Of a stretch of DNA of 64,000 bases, positions 28,701 to 37,037 are shown piece after piece; the first letter of the stretch is position 1, and the number at the start of each line of letters is the position of its first letter. The notes under the pieces are model-generated. The model was not told where the DNA came from. It did no database searches and was given only the letters and a program-made list of their open reading frames with translations. The translations under genes and the position numbers were made by a program. The DNA comes from Dactylosporangium roseum (GTDB taxonomy: Bacteria; Actinomycetota; Actinomycetes; Mycobacteriales; Micromonosporaceae), in contig NZ_CP073721.1 of assembly GCF_025264685.1 (NCBI RefSeq), positions 3,649,001-3,713,000 of the forward strand, given 5' to 3'.

Positions 28701-29146
28701 CCCTCTCCGCCGTCGGGAGCATGATCGCGGCGGACGCCCCGATCCGCGCAAGCGAGAACAAGGCCGTCGAACGGCGCGGCATCGATTTCGTCCTTGCCGT
28801 CGAGCGCGCGCTCGGCCGGCACCCGCACGAGGAGGCGTTCGGCAACCCCGGTTACGACGTCGTGTCGGTTCCGACCGACGGCGGCCCTTCGATCCGTATC
28901 GAGGTCAAGACCCGGTTTGAAGGTGCCGACGACTTCTACGTTACCCACAACGAGATCCTCACCGGCAAGAATGCCGCCCCGCACTACCGCCTCGCTCTGG
29001 TCACCGTCAGCCGCACCAGATCCGGTTATGGCGAAGTACGGTACCTCGCGGAACCCTTCATCGGCATCGACTCCGCTGACCTCACTGCGTCCGGGGTCAG
29101 GATTGGCTGGCGGAAGGCCTGGTCCGCCGGCTCCGCGCCGTTCTGA
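25721..29146 (+). CDS. DrmD-like SNF2 helicase with DUF3883-like C-terminus
   Basis: 1141 residues. Motor motifs: ADDPGAGKTIMAGL (about 125), VVDEAHRMGAHYFGG, LMTATPHAGKEEDFQLFL, a central LTVLQRRLASSPEAIY stretch typical of this family, and RIEQRFGRIHRIGQ. The C-terminus (RRGIDFVLAVERALGR...IRIEVKTRFEG) is DUF3883-like, a nuclease-related fold with the EVK signature. Proteins of this type are DrmD in DISARM and also occur with other defence genes. DrmA, DrmB, DrmC and a DISARM methyltransferase are absent, so this is an orphan or part of another system. A hairpin follows the stop. Confidence 0.82.
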   Translation: MRLEELTSGVRVSGVVPGETIVVIAAQWHGSDAVELTYKTLDGGLRQQVLFRADEAKLSRSDASSRPFDAAAEEFRLVAEVQRISLAGLFDPMLAVATSDVQPLPHQIQAVYGEMLDRSPLRFLLADDPGAGKTIMAGLYIKELVLRDDVQRCLIVAPGGLVDQWQDELYLKFGLRFDMLTPAMVDAAFGSTVFEQYPLLIARMDQLARSEELTAQLDDAEFDLVVVDEAHRMGAHYFGGKVNKTRRFQLGERLRERTRHLLLMTATPHAGKEEDFQLFLTLLERDGFEGRFKSGVHNADTSGLMRRMVKEDLLTFTGKPLFPERIAQTVPYQLTADEQDLYERVTNYVREGMNRAARLDDKRRNTVGFALTVLQRRLASSPEAIYQSLVRRAERLARRRDDLIHGRSIAEPAVIDPGQWDGDEFTAEETEQMEEELLDAATTARTVAELNTELADLDRLILIARRVRNLDTDRKWVELRRILEDNDLIRPGAERPRKLIIFTEHRDTLNYLTTKIRALLGRPGAVQAIHGSVRRADRRAITEEFTKNPACQVLLATDAAGEGLNLQAAHLMVNYDLPWNPNRIEQRFGRIHRIGQTEVCRLWNLVAANTREGEVFTRLLQKVEEQRKAYGGKVFDVLGSAFDETPLRDLLIEAIRYGDLPETRARMEQVIDDSVAHGLKELLEERALAHDTIADADLVQMRRDMEEARARRLQPHYIEWAFRHAFQRLGGRIARRERGRYEISQIPAAVRAVTKHGPVASRYERVTFELDRIHADGKPRADLLAPGHPLHDAVADLTTTQLRALLERGTILVSAEIEDPKVLVGVVEEVADGTEASVARRFRYAYVDADGRVTPAGPAPYLDCVPAPRAAAVTSAAKLPWLGEAESRARTWIIGHSLQEYLAEVSPRRLAEIERTRIRVDQRLAHESNRLVGEAMAARERERSGVKPKESSESLLRKAQDLTVRRQTRLALLGQQARLATRPPRITTAALVLPLSAVGSMIAADAPIRASENKAVERRGIDFVLAVERALGRHPHEEAFGNPGYDVVSVPTDGGPSIRIEVKTRFEGADDFYVTHNEILTGKNAAPHYRLALVTVSRTRSGYGEVRYLAEPFIGIDSADLTASGVRIGWRKAWSAGSAPF

Positions 29147-29150
29147 TCCA

Positions 29151-29170
29151 AGCCGCCCGATTGGGCGGCT
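29151..29170 (+). terminator. Hairpin terminator after the DrmD-like gene
   Basis: An eight-base-pair perfect stem (AGCCGCCC with its complement) with a GATT loop, five bases after the stop codon at 29146. No T-run follows. Confidence 0.6.
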
Positions 29171-29532
29171 GATCAGGCGTGCGCCGTCATCGTGATCATC
29201 GTCCCAACTGCTCGCCGAAGCGCCTGCGGCAACTGGGCTGTCATATCGGTAATACTCGCCGCCGCCGGGATTCGAAGCCGGCGACCTGGTAGGTGGCGGT
29301 GATCTCTCGAGTTCGCTGGCGCGGCCCGTCCTCGGCTCGACGACTCGGCGTTTCCGCGTTCCTCATGCCGTCGGACCGCTCGGCATGAGGGAGAGTCTCA
29401 GCGGCGTTTCCTGGACGATATGACCGTAGTCGGACACTTGGATGTAGTTCACTGCGAGCCTCCCACGCTACGACCGGGAACGTCGCTGTCCAATCTCGCT
29501 CGGCCACTTGCAGGAGCTCGGCCACCGAGCCG
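29171..29532. other. Gap with a weak tRNA-like trace
   Basis: About 360 bases with no supported gene. Around 29250-29285 the sequence read on the minus strand has a TTCGAAT loop flanked by four of five T-stem pairs, faintly like a degraded tRNA 3' end. Nothing else was recognised. Confidence 0.3.
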
Positions 29533-30258
29533 TCAAGCTCGGGCGATGGCCGCAGGGCTGGCTCGGCTGTCCATCCAGATGAGGATGTCCGCGACACGGG
29601 TCAGCGGCATGGGATGTTCGCGGACGGGATGGGACTTGGCGAGCTCAATCATCCAGTCGCGGTTCGCGCACAGGTCGTCTCGCATGCGCTGCCGGACACG
29701 GCCGGGCACGGCGGTCGCGTAGAACGCCTTCACGGACGAGTCGATAATCGGTACAACCGGGGCGAGCCGGTGGAGCACCTTCGACACCGTCACCTCCGTC
29801 CAAGTTCTGTGGCGTTTCGGGTTATAGGGCTGCATCGCTCGAGCAGTCTGGTTGGCGTTGTCCAAAGCCGGCATTGCGATCTGCACGTCGTCGCAGTCCT
29901 CTAGGCCAGGCAGATGCCGAACCTCGTCGAGGGCGTCGTCCAAGGCCTGACGGAGAACAGAGAACCGTGACTCGGCCGCAGAGAAGAGCGGGGTGACGTC
30001 GGACCAACCCAGTCGAAGACTGAGCAGGTTGGCCATCAGGATGTCGGCCGCAGTAATCGGCCCGTCGTGTATCGCGGCTTGGTCGTAGGTTGTGAACGCG
30101 AAGCAGCCAGCCGGGTCGGTGTAAGCGTTTAGATACGCTGATGCATGCAACTTCAGCTCTGCGACGGACCTACGCTGTCTGCTCCGCTGTTTCACGATCA
30201 GGAGCGTACGTCGCCGGCATCTGGTGGATGAGGCAGGACACGTTCCCGGCACTATCAT
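29533..30258 (-). CDS. Unknown protein, possibly DUF6308-like
   Basis: 241 residues from the ATG at 30258, which has a CGGAG ribosome site; GTG 30195 is an alternative. It is helical and soluble. The order of a short aromatic entry (FAFTTYD), an ITAADILMANLLSL helix, and a later WTEVTVSKVLHRLAPVVPIIDSSV stretch resembles DUF6308 proteins common in actinomycetes; this is a tentative match from memory. It is divergent from the next gene, with 35 bases between their starts, in a small cluster between a helicase and the BREX operon, which suggests a defence-related role. Confidence 0.55.
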   Translation of the reverse strand: MIVPGTCPASSTRCRRRTLLIVKQRSRQRRSVAELKLHASAYLNAYTDPAGCFAFTTYDQAAIHDGPITAADILMANLLSLRLGWSDVTPLFSAAESRFSVLRQALDDALDEVRHLPGLEDCDDVQIAMPALDNANQTARAMQPYNPKRHRTWTEVTVSKVLHRLAPVVPIIDSSVKAFYATAVPGRVRQRMRDDLCANRDWMIELAKSHPVREHPMPLTRVADILIWMDSRASPAAIARA

Positions 30259-30293
30259 AGGGCTGGCTCCGGCTAGCCAGAGGTGGAGTGAAC

Positions 30294-30821
30294 GTGAGCG
30301 AGGACCTTCGCCAACTGGCCGAACTGCTTCGGGCCCGCGACGAACTTGATTTCAAGATCGCGGAGGTGACGGGCCGCTCGGCTCGGCGGGGCGACGTCGG
30401 CGAGTTCATCGCCGCCCAAGTGTTCGACATCGAACTCGCGATGACGGCGACCCAACCGGGCCACGACGGCAGATTTCGGTCAGGACCGCTCCACGGCGCA
30501 ACGGTCAACGTCAAGATGTACGGGGAGGCGGTTGCCGGGATCGACCTGAGCCCGCATCCGTGTGACTACCATTTGGTGCTTAGCGGACCACGGCGACCTG
30601 CAGGCGTGGTGCGCCATCACCGGTGGTGTATAGCCGCCGCGTACCTGTTCGCGACGGGCCGGCTGTTCGAGCAGTTGAACGAGCGGAACGTCAAAATCGG
30701 TATCGCCACAAGCATCCGCAAGTCTGACCTCGAAGCCGCCCGGATTTTCCCGGACGCCGGACCGACCCCGCCACTGTCGTTGTCAGCGAAGCAGCGTGCA
30801 CTGCTGTCGCTGTTCTCGTAA
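30294..30821 (+). CDS. Unknown protein with restriction-endonuclease-like core
   Basis: 175 residues from GTG 30294, preceded by GGTGGAG (GTG 30288 is an alternative). After an N-terminal helix pair the sequence VGEFIAAQ, then GHDGRF, then ATVNVKMYGE has the E...D...xVK spacing of the PD-(D/E)XK fold, in the style of small DUF6998-type domains. No partner domain is present. It may be a nuclease or an inactive DNA-binding relative. It is convergent with the larger nuclease-like gene downstream (109 bases apart). Confidence 0.5.
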   Translation: MSEDLRQLAELLRARDELDFKIAEVTGRSARRGDVGEFIAAQVFDIELAMTATQPGHDGRFRSGPLHGATVNVKMYGEAVAGIDLSPHPCDYHLVLSGPRRPAGVVRHHRWCIAAAYLFATGRLFEQLNERNVKIGIATSIRKSDLEAARIFPDAGPTPPLSLSAKQRALLSLFS

Positions 30822-30929
30822 CTGATGTCTGGCTACCTGCAGGTTGCTCGGCGGGCGTACTGCAGTCTGCGGTTCCAGTTGAGTGGTTACGGACCTCTCG
30901 TTTCAAGATTGCGGTTTCCAACTGCGACG

Positions 30930-32366
30930 CTACTTGCGGTCGGTGTCGCGTGGGTCGTTGGCGACTCGTAGGAGAAGTGCAGTCCCGTCCAGCCCGACAG
31001 AGAGAGCACCTCCTGGCAGGCGGGATGCACGGCCGGCATGCCACCATCGGTACAGGCTGCCAGCGTTGCGCCGGTACGCGCGTAGGTCGCCGTCTCGGAG
31101 TTGGCGGTATACCTGTTGCTCGACACCGCGGAACACGATGAGCGTCTTGCCGTTGGTCAAGGGCATAGGCATCGATGTTCCCTCCAGGGTTGGTCCTCCG
31201 GGTAGGGTCAGTTGGTCGTTCGTCGTATCCGGCCAGGGCTCCTCCGTCCCAGGTAGCGCGCCGCTCAGTTCACCGCGTTGGCGGGGCGTCGTGTAGTCGG
31301 ACGCTGCTGAGCTGTTTCCCGCGAAGAGCAGTACAGATGCGGCTGTCGCGCGGGTCAAGACCTGCGTGAACCATCCGCGCCGCACTTCCGGGATGTGAAA
31401 CGGTGCCGGCGGTTGAGGCGGCTGCGGCGAGGTCGTTCCGTCGGGGGGCTCCGGCGAGTCGGGGACTGGCGGTGTCTGGGTCGCTGGGCCGCCATCATCA
31501 CTAGCGTCCGAGGTTGATGGCTCTTCCGGCCGCCAGTCCTGCTCCTCGGGGACCTCGGCCAGCAGTTCGTCAAGTTCGTCTTCCGTGCCCGACCAGAGGC
31601 CGTCGTTGCCGGGAGGGTCGAGGATGTGGGACGTGATGCCGTTCTTGGAAAGCTGGGATGCCACCATCAGGCTGTAGAGGGTGTGGGTGCCGACCTGGAC
31701 CGCACGCACCTGCAGGCAGGCGTCGGCCAACTGCTTGACGACGTCGGCGCGCTTGAAGTGCGTACCCTTACACTCCAGTACAACCACATGCACAACGCCT
31801 CGGTCCCAGCCGATCAGGAAGTAGTCCGGCCGCTTCCTCGTGCCTGCGGCATTTCGCACCTCTCCCGACACGCCTTCGATGAAGCCTGCGGCGAGTGCGA
31901 CATCGGCGTCGACCGCGTGGAAGACGACGCCTGGATGTCGCCTTGCGAGCGCCGCACGCGCGACCACGAGCGCGAGCCCGATGCCGAGTTGCTCCGACTG
32001 GACCATCTTGTGGTGATGCACGACCTCGTCGGCGGCGTGCCGTGTCAGTGCCAGCATGCCTTTCGGGCTGTTGGTGAGCGTGGCGCAGTATCGGAGGTGC
32101 GCCCACTGCTGGGCGACCGCCACGAACGGCGACCGCGTCAGGAGCGTTGTGGCAACGCCCAACTCACGCAGAACGTCAGTGGGACTGGTCTGGACGATCT
32201 TGTCCGTCGCAACCGCTTCCGGCGTCTTGAGGTACCGCCGCGCCCCTGGCGGGCTGTCCGTCCCGCCATTTGCTTTTGCGAAGACCTCGCCAGCCAAGCT
32301 CGACGTGGAGTTGATCTGCAATCGTGCAGGTGTAGAAAGTTGTCGAAGAAGTATGTCGACATCCAC
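30930..32366 (-). CDS. Unknown protein with PD-(D/E)XK nuclease motif and Pro-rich linker
   Basis: 478 residues from GTG 32366 (CGGAG seven bases upstream). The middle of the N-terminal domain has RKRPDYFLIGWDR followed by VVVLECKGTHF, a clear D...ECK nuclease signature (about residues 180-205). A Pro/Asp/Thr-rich linker (about 275-320) follows. Then comes one hydrophobic segment (AASVLLFAGNSSAAS) and a C-terminal domain of ~120 residues with no known match. It is probably an effector nuclease of an undescribed defence unit; the linker and short hydrophobic stretch are unusual for a restriction enzyme. It is divergent from pglW. Confidence 0.6.
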   Translation of the reverse strand: MDVDILLRQLSTPARLQINSTSSLAGEVFAKANGGTDSPPGARRYLKTPEAVATDKIVQTSPTDVLRELGVATTLLTRSPFVAVAQQWAHLRYCATLTNSPKGMLALTRHAADEVVHHHKMVQSEQLGIGLALVVARAALARRHPGVVFHAVDADVALAAGFIEGVSGEVRNAAGTRKRPDYFLIGWDRGVVHVVVLECKGTHFKRADVVKQLADACLQVRAVQVGTHTLYSLMVASQLSKNGITSHILDPPGNDGLWSGTEDELDELLAEVPEEQDWRPEEPSTSDASDDGGPATQTPPVPDSPEPPDGTTSPQPPQPPAPFHIPEVRRGWFTQVLTRATAASVLLFAGNSSAASDYTTPRQRGELSGALPGTEEPWPDTTNDQLTLPGGPTLEGTSMPMPLTNGKTLIVFRGVEQQVYRQLRDGDLRAYRRNAGSLYRWWHAGRASRLPGGALSVGLDGTALLLRVANDPRDTDRK

Positions 32367-32879
32367 ACAGGCTCCGAGTGATAGACGATGGTGACTATAT
32401 TAACGAGTTATCACGAAGAGCGACAGAGAAACAACCTTGAGTGAATGGGGTTGGCGGGCGGACTGGTCGGTCGCTAGCGAGACTGAGTCGGCATGTCACT
32501 TCCTCGGCGCCGCCTCGGGTGACCTCACCATGGTCGACACTCGTCCCAACTGGTCCGACGCGTGGTCCACCAGCTTCATGGCCTTCCGCTCCTCAGTGTT
32601 GGGCCTGTCCGGCCGCCGGACTACAGGGCACTCGAGATTGCGGACCGAGGATCCTGTGCGAGCCGACCGCGTCGGCGTCCACGGCTACCCAGGCGGTCGA
32701 AGATCGGTGGTTGTGGGAAGGAATTGCCCCATTTCTGGTCTGGCCTCAACCGTCCGGCACGTCAATTCACCTGTATGCAGGTGATCCGCGTGCTCGGGAG
32801 GTACTACCCTCCACGCGGAGATCGGCGTTGAGTAGTCTGAAGATCGCTATTGGCGACGGTGTCGCAGGTCAGGAGAGGG
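32367..32879. promoter_or_regulatory. Control region between the nuclease-like gene and pglW
   Basis: About 510 bases. An AT-rich patch near 32393-32415 (TGACTATATTAACGAG) is a likely promoter for the minus-strand gene. An imperfect dyad at 32783-32823 precedes pglW. Open frames between 32437 and 33046 lack a convincing start or product and were not called. Confidence 0.45.
32783..32823 (+). promoter_or_regulatory. Imperfect inverted repeat upstream of pglW
   Basis: Outer arms GATCCGCGTG and CACGCGG(AGATC) enclose inner arms GGGAGGTA and TACCCTCC, giving a 41-base dyad about 57 bases before the start of pglW. It could be an operator or an attenuator for the BREX operon; the sequence alone does not decide. 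Confidence 0.45.
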
Positions 32880-35800
32880 GTGGTCACGATCCGGCCGGAT
32901 TCGCCCCGCTGGCGGGAGATCAACGCCAGCGACTATCCGCACGAGCGTGCCGGTCTGCAACAACTGCAGGCCCTGCTGCCGGACGGCGACCCGTACCACG
33001 CCTGGGCGAACGTCGAGTTCCAGGGAACGGACGGCTCGGTCAATGAGGTCGATCTGCTGGTGCTGGTGCCGCAGGGGCTGTACATCCTGGAGTTGAAGCA
33101 CTGGCAAGGTGACATCTCCGGTGACGGGTTCCAGTGGCGACGGACGATGCCGAACGGCCGGGTGCGGCTGGTCGACAATCCGGTGATCGCGGCGAACCGC
33201 AAGGCGCGCCGGTTCCGGACGCTGTTGGAGCAGTACGCCGGAAGGGTGCCCGGACGCCGGGCCCGTGTGCCGTACGTCGACGCAGCGGTGTTCCTGCACG
33301 CCGCGAACGTCCGGTCGCAGCTGGATCCGGTCGGCCGGCAGCGCGTGTACGGCCCGCACGGTTCGTCCGCATCCGGGCTGGAGGACATCAACCGGCTGGT
33401 GACGCACCGCCCCGCCAGCGGCGGTATCGATCGGGCAGCGGCTCGAGAGATCGTCGCTCTGATCGAGGCGTGTGGGCTGCGGCCGTCGGTGTCGAAGCGG
33501 ATGGTCGGGCAGCTCCTGTTGACCTCGAAGCCGTTTGCCGAAGGACCCGGCTGGCAGGACTTCCTCGCGGGGCACCAGCAGACCGATCTGGTACGACGGG
33601 TCCGCTTCTACCTGACCGAGCGAGCCGACGCCGACCGCGAGATGATCCAGCGCGCGGCGGAGCGGGAGTTCCGGCTGCTGCAGGGCATCCGCCACGACGG
33701 AATCGTCCAGGCGCACGATCTGATCGAGCACAGCTACGGCCCGGCGGTGATCTTCGACCACAACGAGGACTGGGTTCGCCTGGACCGATGGCTCGCCGAG
33801 CATGACGGCGAGCTGACCGTCGACCGGCGCCTGGAGCTGGTTCGCGAGCTCGGCGACATCATGCGATACGCGCACTCGCGGCACCTGGTGCACCGCAACC
33901 TCAACCCGCGGTCGATCTTCGTGCGGAAGCCGAACTCCGCGCGGCCAGGGCTAGTGGTGATCGACTGGCAGACCGGCGGCCGGATTCCCGGGACTACCAC
34001 GACCTCGCAGGGCACCGTGCTGGGCACACAGCACGTCGAAGAACTCGCCGACGAGCACGCCCGCGTGTACCAGGCACCGGAGATCACCAACCCGGACGCG
34101 CCGGGAGTGCTGCTGGACGTGTTCGCGCTGGGTGCGATCACGTACCACATCATGAGCGGCCGTCAGCCGGCCACCAGCGTCGCCGAGCGAAAGACGGTGC
34201 TGGACCAGCTCGGCGGCCTCGACATCACCGCAGCCCTCGATGGCGCCCCGAGCAGCCTCGTCGACCTCATCTTCGACGCGACCTGCGTCGTGGTGCCGTC
34301 GCGTACGAAGACGGTCGCGCTGTTCCTGGAGGGTCTCGACCAGGTCGAGGAGGAGTTGACCGCCCCGGACCCGGTCCCGCAGGTCAACCCGTTGCAGGCG
34401 CGCAGCGGCGACGTGCTCGAGGGCGGTCTGACGGTGATCGACCGGCTGGGCGCCGGCGCAACGTCGGTGGCGATCCTCGTCCGCGACGAGCAGGGCACGC
34501 AGATCGTGCTCAAGGTAGCCCGGGACCCGGAGAAGCGGCAGCGGCTGTACGACGAGGCTGCCGTGTTGCGCCGGATCCCGCACTGGCAGATCGTCCGCCT
34601 GGTCCGAGACGAGCCGGTGGAGATCGGCGGCGAGGTCGGGCTGCTGCTGGAGTACGCCGGGCCGAAGACGCTCGCCGACCAGCTCGCCTCCGGTGGCCGG
34701 CTCAACCTGGAACTGCTCGACCGCTACGGCCGGGAGCTGCTCGACGTCGTCCGGGCCCTGGATGCCGAGGGCATCATGCACCGCGACATCAAACCCGCCA
34801 ACCTGGCGGCCCGGCCCCGCTCGCGGGACGGCGAGCTGCACCTGTGCGTGTTCGACTTCTCCCTCGCCGCCGCGCCGGCCGAGCACCTGACCGCCGGCAC
34901 ACCGCCCTATCTGGACCCATTCCTCGGACCGCCGCGCCGGGCCCGCTACGACGCCGCCGCGGAGCGCTTCGCCGTCGCCGTCACCCTGTACGAGATGGCC
35001 ACCGCGACACTGCCGAGGTGGGGCGACGGCTTGACCCCGCCCGAGCACCTGACCGACGAGGTGACGCTGGCACCGGAGCTGTTCGACCAGGACGCCGCCG
35101 AGGGCCTGGTCAACTTCTTCGCCAAGGCCCTCGCCCGGGACGCCCGGCAACGCTTCGACACCTACGAGGACATGACCGACGCCTGGCGGCGGGTGTTCAC
35201 CGCCCTGCCGGCACCGGCCGTCGACCGCCAGCCGTCCGCCGAGGAGGTGCCGCTCGCGGTCGGCCGCGACACACCGCTGGAACGAGTCGGGATGACCCCG
35301 AAGGCCCGCTCGGCGCTGGAACGCATCGGCGTACACACCGTCGGCGACCTCATCGACCAAGACCAGATGGCGCTGTCCCGCCTGGCCGGTGTCTCCCAGG
35401 CGACCAAGACCGAGATCCGCCGCCGGACCCGCGAACTGCGGGCCGTCTTCGCCACCAGCCACACCGTCACCGCCGAACCGACCGACGACGGCGGCACCCC
35501 GCAGATCGCCGGCATCGAAACTGTGTTGGAGCTGCTAACCGGGCCCCCGACCCGGCGCAGATCAGGCGAGACGGCGATCGTGCCAATGCTGCTCGGCTCC
35601 GACATCCCGTCGAGCGACGACCACCCGCCTCACTGGCCGTCCCAGGTCGACCTGGCCCGCCACGCGGGGATCACCTCCCAGCGGGTGACGCAGATCCTGC
35701 ACCGGCTCACCGACCGGTGGCGGGACCTGCCGGACCTGAGCCGCATCCGCGACGAGATCGTGGTACTCCTCGACGCCAACGGCGGAGTGATGTCCGCTGA

Positions 35801-37037
35801 CGAGTTGGCCGGTGAACTCATCGCCGCACACGGGTCGTACAGCCCCGAACCGCGACGCACCACCCAGGCGATCGGCCTGGTCCGTGCCGCCGTCGAGGTC
35901 GAACTCGCCCGTGGCGGCGACGCCCGCGTCGACCAGCACCGCATCGACAAGGTCGTCCTCATCGGCCGCGAGCCCGACGACCCGGACGCCGAGCACACCG
36001 CGATGGACTTCCTGCAGTACGCGGCGCAGCTCGGCCGGATCGCGCACGGCCTGGCGAGCCAGCCGCTGCCGGCCACCCGCTCGCGGGCGCTGGAACGGCT
36101 ACGTGAACCGACCCCGCCGCCGGCGATGCCGCAGATGTCAGACAGCCGGCTACTCTCTCTCGCCGCGGCCGCCGGTGGGGTAGCGCTCAGCCCACAGGAG
36201 CAGCTGTACCAGGTCGGCATGGCCGCCGAGACCGCGCTTCGGCTCGCCGCCGGTAGCCTCGCCGTCCCACCCGGCCGGTCACTGTCGATCGACGAGGTCC
36301 GCAAGCGGGTCCGGGCCCGGTTCCCGAAAGCCGCGGACCTCCCCGGCCGGCCCAAACTCGACCAGTACCTGACGGCCGCCGGTATCGCGCTCGAGTGGCG
36401 GCACGACCGCTACACCACCCCCACCAGACCCGGCAGTGACCTCTTCGCCAGCCGCACCCGCGGCACCCGCACCGGCCCGCTGCTGCCAGCCGGCCCGGAC
36501 GCCGTCGCGGACGCCGACGCCCGCCTCGCCGCGGTCCTGGACCGTGACGGCTTCCTGGCGGTCCTGGTGAAGCCCGCAGCCCTGGCCGGCGCCCGCCAAG
36601 CACTGCTCGACCGATTCGGGCTCGCCGAGCTGAACATCACCGCGGTCCTGGTCGAGACGCTCCGCGCCCTGGGCGTGCCGTGGGAGCTGATCCTGGAATC
36701 AGACGCTCGTGAAGCCGCCCACCCCGATCGCCGCAACCTGGAAAGCGCCGTACGCGCCGAGGTGATGCCGCGCCTGACGGCCGCACTGAACACGGATTCT
36801 GCGGTACTGCTGAGCGAGGCGGCACCCCTCGCCCGGTACGGCTGCATGGACCTCATCGCCACCTTGGCCGACAACGGCGTGCCGCGCCCAGCCGCACGGC
36901 TCCTCCTCGTCGCGACCCGCGGCGGCAAGCAACTCCTCGACGACCAGCCCATCCCCGTCACGTCGTCCGGCCAGCTCACCTGGCTGCCCGACGCGTGGTG
37001 GCAGCCCGCCCAGGCCACCGGAAAGGCCCGCACGTGA
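32880..37037 (+). CDS. pglW: BREX type 2 kinase PglW
   Basis: About 1385 residues. GTG 32880 lies just after AGGAGAGG; GTG 32859 and TTG 32850 are alternatives. The N-terminus is a NERD nuclease-related domain (VNEVDLLVL...LYILELKHW). Two protein-kinase-like domains follow. The first has HRNLNP where HRD is expected (about residue 337), so it is probably a pseudokinase. The second has a glycine loop (LGAGATSVA), VLKVAR, HRDIKPANL (about 634) and a DFS instead of DFG. A helix-hairpin-helix-like segment (about 800) and a winged helix (about 925) come after. First gene of the Pgl operon; its end overlaps pglX in GTGA. Confidence 0.92.
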   Translation: MVTIRPDSPRWREINASDYPHERAGLQQLQALLPDGDPYHAWANVEFQGTDGSVNEVDLLVLVPQGLYILELKHWQGDISGDGFQWRRTMPNGRVRLVDNPVIAANRKARRFRTLLEQYAGRVPGRRARVPYVDAAVFLHAANVRSQLDPVGRQRVYGPHGSSASGLEDINRLVTHRPASGGIDRAAAREIVALIEACGLRPSVSKRMVGQLLLTSKPFAEGPGWQDFLAGHQQTDLVRRVRFYLTERADADREMIQRAAEREFRLLQGIRHDGIVQAHDLIEHSYGPAVIFDHNEDWVRLDRWLAEHDGELTVDRRLELVRELGDIMRYAHSRHLVHRNLNPRSIFVRKPNSARPGLVVIDWQTGGRIPGTTTTSQGTVLGTQHVEELADEHARVYQAPEITNPDAPGVLLDVFALGAITYHIMSGRQPATSVAERKTVLDQLGGLDITAALDGAPSSLVDLIFDATCVVVPSRTKTVALFLEGLDQVEEELTAPDPVPQVNPLQARSGDVLEGGLTVIDRLGAGATSVAILVRDEQGTQIVLKVARDPEKRQRLYDEAAVLRRIPHWQIVRLVRDEPVEIGGEVGLLLEYAGPKTLADQLASGGRLNLELLDRYGRELLDVVRALDAEGIMHRDIKPANLAARPRSRDGELHLCVFDFSLAAAPAEHLTAGTPPYLDPFLGPPRRARYDAAAERFAVAVTLYEMATATLPRWGDGLTPPEHLTDEVTLAPELFDQDAAEGLVNFFAKALARDARQRFDTYEDMTDAWRRVFTALPAPAVDRQPSAEEVPLAVGRDTPLERVGMTPKARSALERIGVHTVGDLIDQDQMALSRLAGVSQATKTEIRRRTRELRAVFATSHTVTAEPTDDGGTPQIAGIETVLELLTGPPTRRRSGETAIVPMLLGSDIPSSDDHPPHWPSQVDLARHAGITSQRVTQILHRLTDRWRDLPDLSRIRDEIVVLLDANGGVMSADELAGELIAAHGSYSPEPRRTTQAIGLVRAAVEVELARGGDARVDQHRIDKVVLIGREPDDPDAEHTAMDFLQYAAQLGRIAHGLASQPLPATRSRALERLREPTPPPAMPQMSDSRLLSLAAAAGGVALSPQEQLYQVGMAAETALRLAAGSLAVPPGRSLSIDEVRKRVRARFPKAADLPGRPKLDQYLTAAGIALEWRHDRYTTPTRPGSDLFASRTRGTRTGPLLPAGPDAVADADARLAAVLDRDGFLAVLVKPAALAGARQALLDRFGLAELNITAVLVETLRALGVPWELILESDAREAAHPDRRNLESAVRAEVMPRLTAALNTDSAVLLSEAAPLARYGCMDLIATLADNGVPRPAARLLLVATRGGKQLLDDQPIPVTSSGQLTWLPDAWWQPAQATGKART

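Noticed and set aside
25721..29146. DISARM system
   Set aside because: Only a DrmD-like helicase is present; DrmA, DrmB, DrmC and the associated methyltransferase are missing.
32437..33046. Plus-strand frames before pglW
   Set aside because: No ribosome site, biased Arg/Ser/Pro composition and overlap with the start of pglW; treated as non-coding control region.
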